Source: Arthrobacter sp. Soil736
GTDB lineage: Bacteria; Actinomycetota; Actinomycetes; Actinomycetales; Micrococcaceae
Assembly (NCBI RefSeq): GCF_001428005.1
Contig: NZ_LMSB01000030.1
Span: 1 to 41,384 of the forward strand
Length of the DNA: 41,384 nt
Reading direction: 5' to 3'
Positions 17,454-26,220 of this stretch are shown in pieces (positions within the stretch are counted from its first letter, which is position 1; each line of letters opens with the position of its first letter). A program made the translations under genes and the position numbers. The notes under the pieces were generated by a model. That model was not told where the DNA came from. It saw only the letters and a list, made by a program, of their open reading frames with translations, and made no database searches.

Positions 17454-18854
17454 ATGACTGAAACACCCATCGGCGGCGGTTTTGTGCCGTCCGGCCAGCT
17501 GCAGCTCGGCGTCTTTTTCCAGGGCGTGAACTCGGGGACCATCTGGAAATCCCAGGATTCCGGTTCCCAGACGGACTTCGAATCGTTCCGCCGCATCGCC
17601 CAGACCGCCGAGCGGGGCCTCTTCGCGGCATTCTTCCTCGGCGAAGGCCTCCGGCTCCGCGAGCACCTCGGCCGGCCCCACGCCCTGGACGTCGCCGGCC
17701 GGCCGGACGCGCAGACGATGCTGGCCGCGCTCGCCTCCGTGACCTCGCACATCGGCCTGGTGGCCACGCAGAACACCACCTACAACGATCCCGCGGACCT
17801 CGCCCACCGGCTGTCCACCCTGGACCTGCTCTCCGGCGGGCGGGCTGCCTGGAACGTCGTCACCACGGACAACGCCTGGACGGGGGCCAACTTCCGCCGC
17901 GGCGGTTACCTGGACCATGCTGACCGCTACGTCCACGCCGAGGCGTTCGTGGAGACGGCCAAGCGGATCTGGGACTCCTGGGAGGACGGCGCCGTCGCCA
18001 CGTCGCAGGATGCCGGTTCCTGGGCCGCCCCCGGTTCCGCCCGGCCGGTGCGCCATGAGGGCCGGCACTACACGGTCGGCTACCGCCCGAGGCTGCCGCG
18101 CAGCGCGCAGTACCGGCCCGTCCTGTTCCAGGCCGGCGATTCCCCGGACGGCCGGGACTTCGCCGCGCGGCAGGCCGACGTCATCTTCTCGGCGCACCCC
18201 AAGTTCGACGACGCCCTCGGCTTCCGCCGCGACATCGTCCAGCGCACGCTGAAGGCGGGCCGAGGCGCCAACGACGTCAAGATCATGCCGGCCAGCGAAT
18301 TCATCCTCGCCGCCACGCCGCAGGAAGCGCGGGACAAGAAGGAATGGGTGCGGAGCCAGCAGATCGGCCCGCAGCAGGCCCTCGCCTACCTCGAGCAGTT
18401 CTGGGGGCGCGAACTGCAGGAGTTCGATCCGGACGGCCCCCTTCCGGCGATCGATCCGGTGGTGGAGGAGACATCCGAGACCCGCGGAAGCGGCTTCCAC
18501 GGCGCCAAGGCCAGGCAGCTGGCGGACCAGTGGCGGGCGGAAGCCAAGGAAAAGGGCCTCAGCATCCGGCAGTTCGTCTCGGCCCGGACCAGCCGCGTAG
18601 ACGCCACCTTCACGGGTTCCTACACCGAGGTGGCGGACAGGCTGGTGGACTACGCGCGGACCGGCGCTGTGGACGGGTTCAACATCTCGCCGTGGCTGGT
18701 CCCCACCGGCCTGGACGACATCGTCAACCACCTCGTCCCCGCACTGCAGGAACGGGGGATCTACCCCACCGGGTACGCAGGACGAACGCTGCGGGAGAAC
18801 CTGGGGCTGGCTTCCCCGCTGAGGGCGGACGCGGCCGTCGAACTGGAGGTGTGA
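17454..18854 (+). CDS. LLM flavin monooxygenase, NtaA/SnaA/DszA family
   Basis: A 466-residue monooxygenase of the nitrilotriacetate / dibenzothiophene-sulfone type, using FMNH2 from a separate reductase. Diagnostic segments: QLQLGVFFQGVNSGTIW at the start, LATQNTTYNDPADLAHR-like strand, LSTLDLLSGGRAAWNVVTTDN (flavin phosphate region), YRPVLFQAGDSPDGRDFAARQADVIF, and the C-terminal DGFNISPWLVPTGLDDIVNHLVPALQERG. Length fits the family (440-480). ATG17454 follows AGGGAGAAA. It is the most canonical of the three LLM proteins here and probably catalyses the main C-N or C-S cleaving oxidation; the substrate class is inferred from the linked amino-acid importer. No flavin reductase gene is next to it; the divergent flavoprotein could help, but that is a guess. 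Confidence 0.92.
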   Translation: MTETPIGGGFVPSGQLQLGVFFQGVNSGTIWKSQDSGSQTDFESFRRIAQTAERGLFAAFFLGEGLRLREHLGRPHALDVAGRPDAQTMLAALASVTSHIGLVATQNTTYNDPADLAHRLSTLDLLSGGRAAWNVVTTDNAWTGANFRRGGYLDHADRYVHAEAFVETAKRIWDSWEDGAVATSQDAGSWAAPGSARPVRHEGRHYTVGYRPRLPRSAQYRPVLFQAGDSPDGRDFAARQADVIFSAHPKFDDALGFRRDIVQRTLKAGRGANDVKIMPASEFILAATPQEARDKKEWVRSQQIGPQQALAYLEQFWGRELQEFDPDGPLPAIDPVVEETSETRGSGFHGAKARQLADQWRAEAKEKGLSIRQFVSARTSRVDATFTGSYTEVADRLVDYARTGAVDGFNISPWLVPTGLDDIVNHLVPALQERGIYPTGYAGRTLRENLGLASPLRADAAVELEV

Positions 18855-19045
18855 GCCCGTGGGCGGGGCCGGTTCCCCCAGGCCGGCGGCCGGGGCAGGA
18901 AGCGCGCACAGCGTTGCCGGGGGTACCGCGGGCCGGCCTGCCCGCGCTGGCGACAGCGATGACACGGCCAGCGCCAGCACGGACAGCGCCGACACCGCCG
19001 ACACCATCAGGTTGCTGCTGACCCTGCGCGAGCAGCCGGTCTAAC

Positions 19046-19111
19046 CCCATCGATTGCTCCGGAACTGCCGTTCACGCGGCCCAAAACGGCACTTCCGGAG
19101 CAGTCGATGGG
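19046..19111. repeat. Long palindrome, 27-bp stem
   Basis: Arms 19046-19072 and 19085-19111 pair over 27 positions with two mismatches around a 12-nt loop. The outer ends read cccatcga and tcgatggg. The structure is too long and T-poor for an ordinary terminator and looks like a dispersed intergenic palindromic element, though it could still end upstream transcription. Confidence 0.85.
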
Positions 19112-19140
19112 CAGGCGGACACGCGTCGCAGGGTGGGCCG

Positions 19141-19169
19141 TTGACGTGCACGTTCTCGAGGACCATTAT
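19141..19169 (+). promoter_or_regulatory. candidate promoter of the RND operon
   Basis: TTGACG (19141-19146), 17 nt, then CATTAT (19164-19169). Transcription would begin near 19176, giving a leader of about 225 nt before the first permease start, long enough for a regulatory structure or the upstream reading frame at 19219. Confidence 0.4.
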
Positions 19170-19218
19170 TCTCCTAGACGACTGGGGGGCGCTAAGGCAC
19201 ACGCAATGGAGCCGCGCC

Positions 19219-19404
19219 GTGAACGTTGAGTCAGTCAATACAGTTTTCGTTGGTCACCTCGGAGAAAATCTGAAGGTAAATTCGCGCGGGACTTTCCCGG
19301 GAACACAGGAGCCGACCCGGCCTAACGGCGGCCGATGGCGCTGGCGCCCTGGCCGGATCCACGTCCAAGTGGTGGCGCAGCAGTCTGCGGGGCAGCGGCC
19401 ATGA
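19219..19404 (+). CDS. Possible 61-residue upstream reading frame overlapping the first RND gene
   Basis: GTG19219 opens MNVESVNTVFVGHLGENLKV, continues as a basic, Trp/Arg/Gln-rich tail, and ends at TGA 19402-19404, which overlaps the ATGATG (19401-19406) of the permease gene. The overlap would allow translational coupling. There is no clear ribosome-binding site and no recognisable domain, and GC-rich DNA often stays open by chance. It could be a leader peptide or nothing. Confidence 0.25.
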   Translation: MNVESVNTVFVGHLGENLKVNSRGTFPGTQEPTRPNGGRWRWRPGRIHVQVVAQQSAGQRP

Positions 19405-22400
19405 TGGCCGCGGTACTTCGCTGGGTTCTGCAGTTCCGGCTCTTGGTCCTCGTGGTGGCAGCGGGCGTCCTCGCGTACGGGTTCACCGCGTTGCCGACCA
19501 TGTCCGCGGATGCATTTCCGGAATTCGCCCCGCCACAGGTTGAGATACAGACTGAGGCCCTGGGACTGTCTGCCGCGGAGGTCGAACAGCTGATCACCTC
19601 CCCCATGGAGGCCGACTTGTTGAACGGCGTGGCCTGGGTGGAAGCTATCCGGTCCAAGTCGGTTCCGGGCCTTTCCTCGATACAACTGGTTTTCAAGCCG
19701 GGGACAGACATGTTCCGGGCACGCCAACTGGTGTCGGAACGCCTGACTCAGGCAAAGGCGCTGCCGAACGTGTCGGCCGCCCCGGTCCTGATGCAGCCGC
19801 TGTCATCGACCAGCCGGGTCATGATGATTCGGCTGACATCAAAGGACATTTCCGGCATCGACATGTCCGTTCTGGCGCGGTGGACCATGAAGCCCGCACT
19901 TCTGGCCGTGCCGGGTGTCGCGAACATCTCCATTTGGGGACAGCGCGACCAGCAGCTGCAGGTGCTGGTGGATCCTGAGCAGCTTCAGGCAAAGGGAGTG
20001 ACGCTGGACCAGGTCATCAGGACCACCGGCAACTCTGTGTGGGTGTCCCCGTTGAGCTATCTGGAGGCGTCCACACCGGGCACGGGCGGATTCTTGGAGA
20101 CAGGACATCAGCGGCTTGGCGTCCAGCATGTCCTTCCCATCACCACGCCTCAGGACCTGGGCAAGGTCAGCCTCCAGGGCACGTCCCAGAAATTGCTCCT
20201 GGGCGATGTCGCCCGGGTGCAGACAGATCATCAGCCCTTGATCGGTGACGCCCAGGCCGGCAAGAACGCTGAGCTGCTGCTGGTGATCGAGAAGTTCCCG
20301 GAGACGAACACCGCAGACGTCACGAAAGGCATTGACGAGACCCTGCACGGGCTCCAGCCCGGGTTGCAGGGCGTCACCGTAGACACCAGCGTGTACCGCC
20401 AGGAGTCATTTATTCAGGACGAGGTGGGCAGCCTCGGCGTCGCGCTGCTCGTCACGCTGCTGCTGATCGCGGCAATGTTTGGCCTGGTCTTCCGTTCGTG
20501 GCGCACGGCGCTCATTAGCCTGATCGCCATTCCGCTCTCGCTCATCGCGGCAGCCCTGCTGCTTTCCCTGCGCGGCGCCGGACTAAACACCATGGTCCTG
20601 GCCGGCATGATCCTCGCCCTCACCGTGATCGTCGGAGATGTGACGGAAGACCTGACCTGCACCATCAGGGCCCATCGTGCATCGCGCGGAGCTGACACCG
20701 GGGAGTCACGGGGCGACTTGCTTGTTGGAGCCCTGCGGTCGGTTCGGACTCCCCTGATCTACTCCCTGTTGATCATGTCACTGAGCGTCTTGCCGGCGCT
20801 CTTTGTCCCCGGTGAGAACGGCGCGATGTTCGGACCCCTGGTGCTTGCCTACCTGCTGGCACTGGCCGTCTCGATGATCGTGGCTTTGACTGTCACCGTG
20901 GCCCTGGCGTTCCTCCTGCCGGAATCCTCCTCCCGGAGACGGGAGGGCCGGGCCATGCAGCGCCTGCGTATTCGGTACGGGCGGTTCCTGTCACGCCGGA
21001 GCGGCAAAACCGGGTGGGCCTTCGCCGCCGTCGCGGTCATCGCCCTGGCCGGGCTTGCCCTGGCACCCCGGCTGGTCACCGGTCAGCCTGTGGTGCCCGC
21101 GCTCGCAGACAAGACGCTGGTAGTCCAGTGGAGTGCGATGTCCGGCACATCGGACCAGGAAATGAGCCGGATCACCGAATCGGCCGCCCGTGAACTCGGG
21201 GCCCTGCCCGGAGTCGCCACTGTCGGAACAGAGGTTGGACGTGCGATTACGTCCGACCAAGTGGGTGACGTCAGCTCCGGGGAGCTTTGGGTGACCATGG
21301 CGCGGGATGCCTCCTACCGCAATACCGTTGACGCCGTCCAGAAGGTCGTGGACGGGTACCCCGGCCTGACCGGCAAGGTCTCGACGTATCCTCAACAGAA
21401 GATCGACCAGATCCGGGAAGCCGGTGATTCCGGATTTGCGGTCCGGGTATACGGCGTGGACATGGCTACCATCCGCCAAAAGGCAGAGGAAGTGCGGCAG
21501 GTCCTCACGCGTACGGCCGGTGTGGTGAATCCACGTGTCGATGCGCCCAACGAACAACCGACCATCGAAGTCAAGGTTGATCTGGCCAAGGCCCAGCAGG
21601 CAGGCATCATTCCCGGCGACGTGCGGCGCGCGGCTGCCGCCCTCTTGCAGGGCATCGAAGTGGGCAACGTCTATGAACAGCAGAAGGTCTTCGCGGTGGT
21701 GGTGAAAGGAACGCCGTCCACCCGGAACAGCGTTACCAGCGTCCGCGAGTTGCTGATCGACACGCCCAACGGCGGCCACGTGCGCCTTGGCGATGTTGCC
21801 CGGGTCAACGTCGTGCCGAACGAAGCCGTGATTCTTCACGACGATACTTCGCGGCGCGTTGATGTAAAGGCCGACATCCAGGGGCGCGGGTTGACTGATG
21901 TGCAGCAGGACATCGAACGGGGCCTGCAGGCGATCCAGTTCCCGCTGGCCTACCATGTGGAGATCCTCACCCAGTATGCCCAACAGCAAAACGCCTTCCA
22001 GTGGTTGTGGCTGCTGGGCGCGGTGGCTGCCTTCGGCATCCTGGTCCTGCTCCAGACGGCACTGGGAGGCTGGCGGCTCGCCGCCGCGGTCTTCCTTGGA
22101 CTGATCGTTTCAATGTCCGGTGGCGTTTTTGCCGCGTTGGCTGCGGGCGGAACCAATTCCCTGGTGGCAGTTGTCGCGCTTTCGGCCGTCCTGGGAATCG
22201 CGGCCCGAAGCTGCCTGCTTCTCGCCGGCCAGGTCCGAAACCTCCGCTCCAGGACGGGCGCCGCTCCCCCGCCGGCCGCGGTGATCGCTGCCGCACGGGA
22301 TCGGTTGCAGCCTACCCTCGCCTCCCTGGTGATGACGGGCGTGGCCCTGGTTCCGCTGGTTCTTTTCGGCGGAGTCACCGGGGCGGAGATCATACAACCG

Positions 22401-22556
22401 CTCGCAATCATCATCTGGGGCGGGCTGCTGACAACCGCTCTCTACACTCTGTTCGTCCTGCCCGCCACGCTGCTCCGGTTCTCGCCCGCCCAGGCACCGA
22501 TGGATGACACTTTTGGCGATCGCCGGGCAGCATCTGAAAGCCGGGATCCGTCATGA
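19401..22556 (+). CDS. RND efflux permease, heavy-metal (CusA/CzcA) type, degenerate in TM4
   Basis: A 1051-residue RND permease with the usual two-fold architecture: helix 1 at residues about 8-25, a large extracytoplasmic domain, helices 2-6 (about 335-520), a second domain and helices 8-12. SADAFPEFAPPQVEIQTEA and [10 protein letters not shown] are shared with the partner at 23010. The start is ATG19401 or ATG19404, directly before the basic/hydrophobic LRWVLQFRLL; a start at 19335 would add a Pro-rich stretch unlike RND proteins. In helix 4 the expected [10 protein letters not shown] reads VGDVTEDLTC: the proton-relay position is G412, and E419/N420 are T and C. In helix 10 the conserved Asn is S937. 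This subunit may not pump by itself. It overlaps the adaptor-like gene by ATGA. Confidence 0.92.
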   Translation: MMAAVLRWVLQFRLLVLVVAAGVLAYGFTALPTMSADAFPEFAPPQVEIQTEALGLSAAEVEQLITSPMEADLLNGVAWVEAIRSKSVPGLSSIQLVFKPGTDMFRARQLVSERLTQAKALPNVSAAPVLMQPLSSTSRVMMIRLTSKDISGIDMSVLARWTMKPALLAVPGVANISIWGQRDQQLQVLVDPEQLQAKGVTLDQVIRTTGNSVWVSPLSYLEASTPGTGGFLETGHQRLGVQHVLPITTPQDLGKVSLQGTSQKLLLGDVARVQTDHQPLIGDAQAGKNAELLLVIEKFPETNTADVTKGIDETLHGLQPGLQGVTVDTSVYRQESFIQDEVGSLGVALLVTLLLIAAMFGLVFRSWRTALISLIAIPLSLIAAALLLSLRGAGLNTMVLAGMILALTVIVGDVTEDLTCTIRAHRASRGADTGESRGDLLVGALRSVRTPLIYSLLIMSLSVLPALFVPGENGAMFGPLVLAYLLALAVSMIVALTVTVALAFLLPESSSRRREGRAMQRLRIRYGRFLSRRSGKTGWAFAAVAVIALAGLALAPRLVTGQPVVPALADKTLVVQWSAMSGTSDQEMSRITESAARELGALPGVATVGTEVGRAITSDQVGDVSSGELWVTMARDASYRNTVDAVQKVVDGYPGLTGKVSTYPQQKIDQIREAGDSGFAVRVYGVDMATIRQKAEEVRQVLTRTAGVVNPRVDAPNEQPTIEVKVDLAKAQQAGIIPGDVRRAAAALLQGIEVGNVYEQQKVFAVVVKGTPSTRNSVTSVRELLIDTPNGGHVRLGDVARVNVVPNEAVILHDDTSRRVDVKADIQGRGLTDVQQDIERGLQAIQFPLAYHVEILTQYAQQQNAFQWLWLLGAVAAFGILVLLQTALGGWRLAAAVFLGLIVSMSGGVFAALAAGGTNSLVAVVALSAVLGIAARSCLLLAGQVRNLRSRTGAAPPPAAVIAAARDRLQPTLASLVMTGVALVPLVLFGGVTGAEIIQPLAIIIWGGLLTTALYTLFVLPATLLRFSPAQAPMDDTFGDRRAASESRDPS

Positions 22557-23008
22557 TGGGGAAATCGCCGCGGCCGTGCCGCCTCATGGTTCTACTGGCC
22601 CTGATCCTCCTGGCGCTGACCTTGCCGGGGTGCAGCCAGCCGCCGGCGGAGGCTGTAGCGGCCGGCGACGCTGCTGCGAGCCTTCAAGAGATTCCCGGAT
22701 CTGACGTCAAGCGCATTGTCCTCACCGAGCGGGCTGTTGGGAACATCGGGCTGCAGACGTCGACGACGTCAACGGATCCGAAGAGCAGGAAACTAACTGT
22801 CCCGTACCTGGCCATCCTGTATGACAGCCAGGGAAAGACCTGGGTCTACACGAATCCCGAGCCCCGGGTCTACGTCCGCCAGCCCGTCACCGTGGCGCGC
22901 ATCGACGGGGAAGTCGCCCAGCTCAGCGGCGGCCCGGCACCCGGCACCACGGTGGTCACTCTTGGGGCCGAGGAACTGTTCGGCGCAGAGCTGGATACGG
23001 CGAACTGA
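22553..23008 (+). CDS. Short adaptor-like lipoprotein between two RND permeases
   Basis: A 151-residue exported lipoprotein. The signal peptide ends at LPGC (C27), so it should be anchored outside the cytoplasmic membrane. The C-terminal half, VPYLAILYDSQGKTWVY with VRQPVTVARIDG and GTTVVTLGAEELFGAE, resembles the last (membrane-proximal) domain of CusB/HlyD-type periplasmic adaptors. The barrel-sandwich, lipoyl and helical-hairpin domains (normally 200 or more further residues) are absent. A brief VLTERAVGNIGLQTS strand region before it may be the remnant of the beta-barrel. ATGA overlap with the first permease and a one-base gap to the second show a single translation unit. Full-length adaptors reach for an outer-membrane channel; a monoderm host has none, which would explain the reduction. 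Confidence 0.85.
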   Translation: MMGKSPRPCRLMVLLALILLALTLPGCSQPPAEAVAAGDAAASLQEIPGSDVKRIVLTERAVGNIGLQTSTTSTDPKSRKLTVPYLAILYDSQGKTWVYTNPEPRVYVRQPVTVARIDGEVAQLSGGPAPGTTVVTLGAEELFGAELDTAN

Positions 23009-23009
23009 C

Positions 23010-26000
23010 ATGCGCTGGATCATAGGAATCAGCCTCAGGTTCAGGACGATCGTCGTTGCGCTGGCGTGCGTGGTGATGCTGCTGGGTTCCCTCCAGCTCA
23101 GTTCGGCCTCAATCGACGTCTTCCCTGAATTCGCGCCCCCACGCGTTGAAATCCAGACGGCGTGCCTCGGTCTGACCGCGCAGGAAGTCGAGGAACTGGT
23201 CTCGGTGCCAATTGAGGCTTCACTGAGCGGCATGCCCGGCCTGGACGAGCTCCGCTCGAAATCCGTGCCCCAGCTGTCCTCGATCGTGCTGGTGTTCAAA
23301 CAGGGCACGGATCTGCTCAATGCCCGCCAGCTTGTATCGGAACGCATGGCGTCGGTGACGGCGGCGCTGCCGACCTGGGCTGCTCCGCCGGTAATGCTGC
23401 AGCCGCTGTCGTCCACCAGCCGCGTCATGAAAATCGGCATGACCTCGTCCAACCGGTCCATGATCGAGATGTCCATGCTTTCCTACTGGACCATCCGGGC
23501 CAGGCTGCTCAGGGTCCCGGGCGTGGCCAACGTCGCCATTTGGGGCGAACGGCTGCAGATGCTGCAGGTCCAGGTCCAACCGGAGCGGCTCAAAGCCGAG
23601 AATGTCTCGCTCAACCAGGTCATGGAAGTCACCGCCGGGGCCGTGGACGCGGGACTGCTTCAGTACTCCCCCGGGAAATTCATAGGCACCGGCGGCTTCG
23701 TCGGAACCCCGAACCAAAGAATGAGCGTCCGCCACGTCCAGCCGATCACCAGCCCCGCGGATCTGGCCCGCGTCACCATCCGGGAAAATCACGGCGTCGC
23801 GCTGCATCTGGGCGACGTGGCACGGGTCGTCGAGGACCACCAGCCGCTGATCGGCGACGCCGTCATCAACAACGGGCACGGGCTCATGCTCATTGTCGAG
23901 AAGCTTCCGTGGGGAAACACGCTGGACGTGACGAAGGGGGTCGAGGAAGCCCTTCACGAACTCCAGCCGGGAATGAGCGGGATCAGCTTTGACACCACCA
24001 TCTTCCGCCCGGCCAGCTTCATCGAAGAGGCGATCTCCAACCTGAGCCTGGCCCTGCTCCTGGGCTGCCTGCTGGTGGTCATGATTCTCAGCGCCTTCCT
24101 GTTCCAATGGCGCACCGCGCTGATCAGCCTGGTCGCCATTCCGCTCTCCCTGCTCACGGCCGTAATGGTCCTCTATGCCACCGGCAGTTCGGTCAATACG
24201 ATGGTCCTGGCCGGGCTCGTCATCTCGGTGGGGGTCGTCGTCGACGACGCGATCATCGATGTCGAAAACATCATGCGCCGGCTGCGGCAGTACCGCGCAA
24301 GGGGCAGCGACGAATCCACGGCTTCGGTGGTCCTGAAGGCATCCCTTGAAATGCGAAGCCCCATTGTCTACGCGACCCTGATTATTGTTGTGGCCGCCCT
24401 CCCCATCTTTTTCCTGAACGGGCTGACAGGCGTCTTCTTCAGGCCGTTGGCCGTCTCCTACACACTCGCCGTCCTGGCGTCGATGCTGGTGGCGCTGACG
24501 GTCACGCCAGCCCTGGCCCTGATCCTGCTGGGCGGGGCCAAATTGGAACAACGCGATGCGCCGCTGGTCCGCGTCCTTAAGCGCGGATACCATGCCGTCC
24601 TGTCCCGCATCATGAACCGGCCGCGCTATGGCTATCTCGGCTTCGGGGCATTGGCGCTTGCGGGACTCGTGGCCGCTCCCCTACTCGGCCAGTCCCTGTT
24701 CCCGACCTTCAAGGAACGCGACTTCCTGATGCACTGGGTTTCCGAGCCAGGCACGTCGGCGGCGGAGGAATACCGCATAGCCCAGAGGGGCTGCGCGGCA
24801 TTCCTCAAAGTGCCCGGTGTCCTTAATTGCGGGACGCACATCGGGCAGGCTTTCATGGCGGACGAGATAGTCGGTGTCAACGCAGGTGAACACTGGATCA
24901 GCATCGACCGGCACGCCGACTATGACAAAACAGTGGCAGCGGTCCAGGAGGTCGTCGACGGTTACCCGGGCCTGCACCGTGACGTGCAGACGTACCTGAA
25001 GGAGAGGATCGAAGAAGTACTGACCGGCGCCAGCGAGCCGATTCTCGTGCGCGTCTACGGGGACGACCTCAACGTGCTGCGTGAGCAGGCACAAAGAATC
25101 CAGCAAATACTCAGCAATATCGAAGGCACTGACGATCCCCATATCTCCCTGGAAGTTGAAGTGCCGCAGATTACCGTCAAGGTGAATCTCGCGGCGGCGG
25201 AAAAGTACGGACTGAAACCCGGAGACGTGCGCCGGGCGGCTGCAACGCTTGTGGCCGGCGAAGAGGTCGGGGACGTCTTCCGGGATGGAAGGGCCTACGA
25301 CGTTCAGGTCTGGAGCACCCCGGAGACCCGCACCAGCGTCACGAGCATCCAGGATCTGCCCATCGATACACCAAGCGGGCAGCGTGTGCGCCTTGCCGAT
25401 GTCGCCGCGGTCAGCGTGCAGCCCACCCCGAACCTCATCGACCGGACCAACGGGTCGCGCCGGGTCGAAGTCGGTTCCTTTATCGATGCCGGAGCGGACC
25501 TGGGTCACGTGGTCTCACAGCTGCAGCAGCGGCTGGAATCCCTTGACCTGCCCGAAGGCTACAGCGTCCAGCTTCTCGGCGAATACACCGAGCGGCAAGC
25601 TGCCACCGAACGCCTGACAATTTTCGCGGTGGCGGCCCTGGCGCTGATCTTCGTTTTCCTGCAGGCATCATTCCGGAGCTGGCGGCTGGCCGTCCTCGCT
25701 CTCCTCACATTGCCCATAGCGCTGGTGGGCGGGGTGCTGGCCGCGTATTTCTCCGGGAGGGTTCTGTCGCTGGGATCGCTCGTAGGATTCCTGACGGTCA
25801 TGGGAATCGCGGCCCGCAACGGCATCCTGCTCATCAGCCACTGCCAGCACCTGGAAAGGAATGAGGGAGTGCAGTTCGGCGGCCCGCTCGTGTTGCGCGG
25901 CGCGGGGGAAAGGTTGTCGCCGATCCTCATGACCACCCTCGCCACCGGGCTTGCCCTGGTGCCTTTGGTCATCATGGGAAATGTGCCGGGCCACGAGATC

Positions 26001-26159
26001 GAGCACCCGATGGCCATCGTCATCCTGGGCGGCCTCTTCACTTCAACGCTGCTCAACCTCTTCATTGTGCCGTCCCTCTATCTGCGGTTCGCCAAGAGGA
26101 AGCGCTCCCGCAGCCGGCAAAAGGGAACTACTGATCCGGAGTTGCGGCCGGCTCAATGA
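23010..26159 (+). CDS. RND efflux permease, heavy-metal (CusA/CzcA) type, intact proton relay
   Basis: A 1049-residue RND permease starting [18 protein letters not shown], typical for CusA/CzcA-like proteins. It has [17 protein letters not shown] after helix 1, [14 protein letters not shown] in helix 4 (D412, D413, E419; D412 matches the proton-relay Asp of CusA), and [10 protein letters not shown] in helix 10 (N937). Residue numbers of these motifs equal those in the first permease, so the two arose by duplication without net insertion or deletion over at least 937 residues. The tail is basic ([10 protein letters not shown]). It is the last gene of a three-gene operon; the convergent xylB follows. 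The family exports Cu+, Ag+, Zn2+ or Co2+; the metal cannot be told here, and other substrates are possible. Confidence 0.93.
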   Translation: MRWIIGISLRFRTIVVALACVVMLLGSLQLSSASIDVFPEFAPPRVEIQTACLGLTAQEVEELVSVPIEASLSGMPGLDELRSKSVPQLSSIVLVFKQGTDLLNARQLVSERMASVTAALPTWAAPPVMLQPLSSTSRVMKIGMTSSNRSMIEMSMLSYWTIRARLLRVPGVANVAIWGERLQMLQVQVQPERLKAENVSLNQVMEVTAGAVDAGLLQYSPGKFIGTGGFVGTPNQRMSVRHVQPITSPADLARVTIRENHGVALHLGDVARVVEDHQPLIGDAVINNGHGLMLIVEKLPWGNTLDVTKGVEEALHELQPGMSGISFDTTIFRPASFIEEAISNLSLALLLGCLLVVMILSAFLFQWRTALISLVAIPLSLLTAVMVLYATGSSVNTMVLAGLVISVGVVVDDAIIDVENIMRRLRQYRARGSDESTASVVLKASLEMRSPIVYATLIIVVAALPIFFLNGLTGVFFRPLAVSYTLAVLASMLVALTVTPALALILLGGAKLEQRDAPLVRVLKRGYHAVLSRIMNRPRYGYLGFGALALAGLVAAPLLGQSLFPTFKERDFLMHWVSEPGTSAAEEYRIAQRGCAAFLKVPGVLNCGTHIGQAFMADEIVGVNAGEHWISIDRHADYDKTVAAVQEVVDGYPGLHRDVQTYLKERIEEVLTGASEPILVRVYGDDLNVLREQAQRIQQILSNIEGTDDPHISLEVEVPQITVKVNLAAAEKYGLKPGDVRRAAATLVAGEEVGDVFRDGRAYDVQVWSTPETRTSVTSIQDLPIDTPSGQRVRLADVAAVSVQPTPNLIDRTNGSRRVEVGSFIDAGADLGHVVSQLQQRLESLDLPEGYSVQLLGEYTERQAATERLTIFAVAALALIFVFLQASFRSWRLAVLALLTLPIALVGGVLAAYFSGRVLSLGSLVGFLTVMGIAARNGILLISHCQHLERNEGVQFGGPLVLRGAGERLSPILMTTLATGLALVPLVIMGNVPGHEIEHPMAIVILGGLFTSTLLNLFIVPSLYLRFAKRKRSRSRQKGTTDPELRPAQ

Positions 26160-26220
26160 TGCGGCCAAACTGACGACGGCGGCATGGTCTCGCCGGAGCA
26201 GGCACTCCGCCCGACGGTAG

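Larger units (their letters stand above)
18855..19400. other. Long non-coding interval with palindrome and promoter
   Basis: Between the monooxygenase stop and the RND operon. It holds an Ala/Gly/Thr-rich stretch (18859-19044) open in one frame but with no convincing protein character, a 27-bp-stem palindrome (19046-19111), a candidate promoter (19141-19169) and a possible short upstream reading frame (19219-19404). I see no terminator with a T-tract. Confidence 0.6.

Noticed and set aside
15203..17779. Long open frame on the minus strand opposite the DUF1684-LLM gene (858 codons)
   Set aside because: It has no recognisable domain and is Arg/Gly/Ala rich, as expected for the mirror of a high-GC gene; the plus strand has clear families.
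17172..19007. Minus-strand open frame of 611 codons opposite the NtaA-type gene
   Set aside because: Same mirror effect; low-complexity composition and no start signal.
18859..19044. 61-codon frame after the last monooxygenase gene
   Set aside because: Composition is almost entirely Ala/Gly/Ser/Thr/Asp, with no ribosome-binding site and no domain; position alone is not enough to call it a gene.
26194..26209. Small hairpin CGGAG-N6-CTCCG between the convergent RND and xylB genes
   Set aside because: Five base pairs without a T-tract are too weak to call a terminator.
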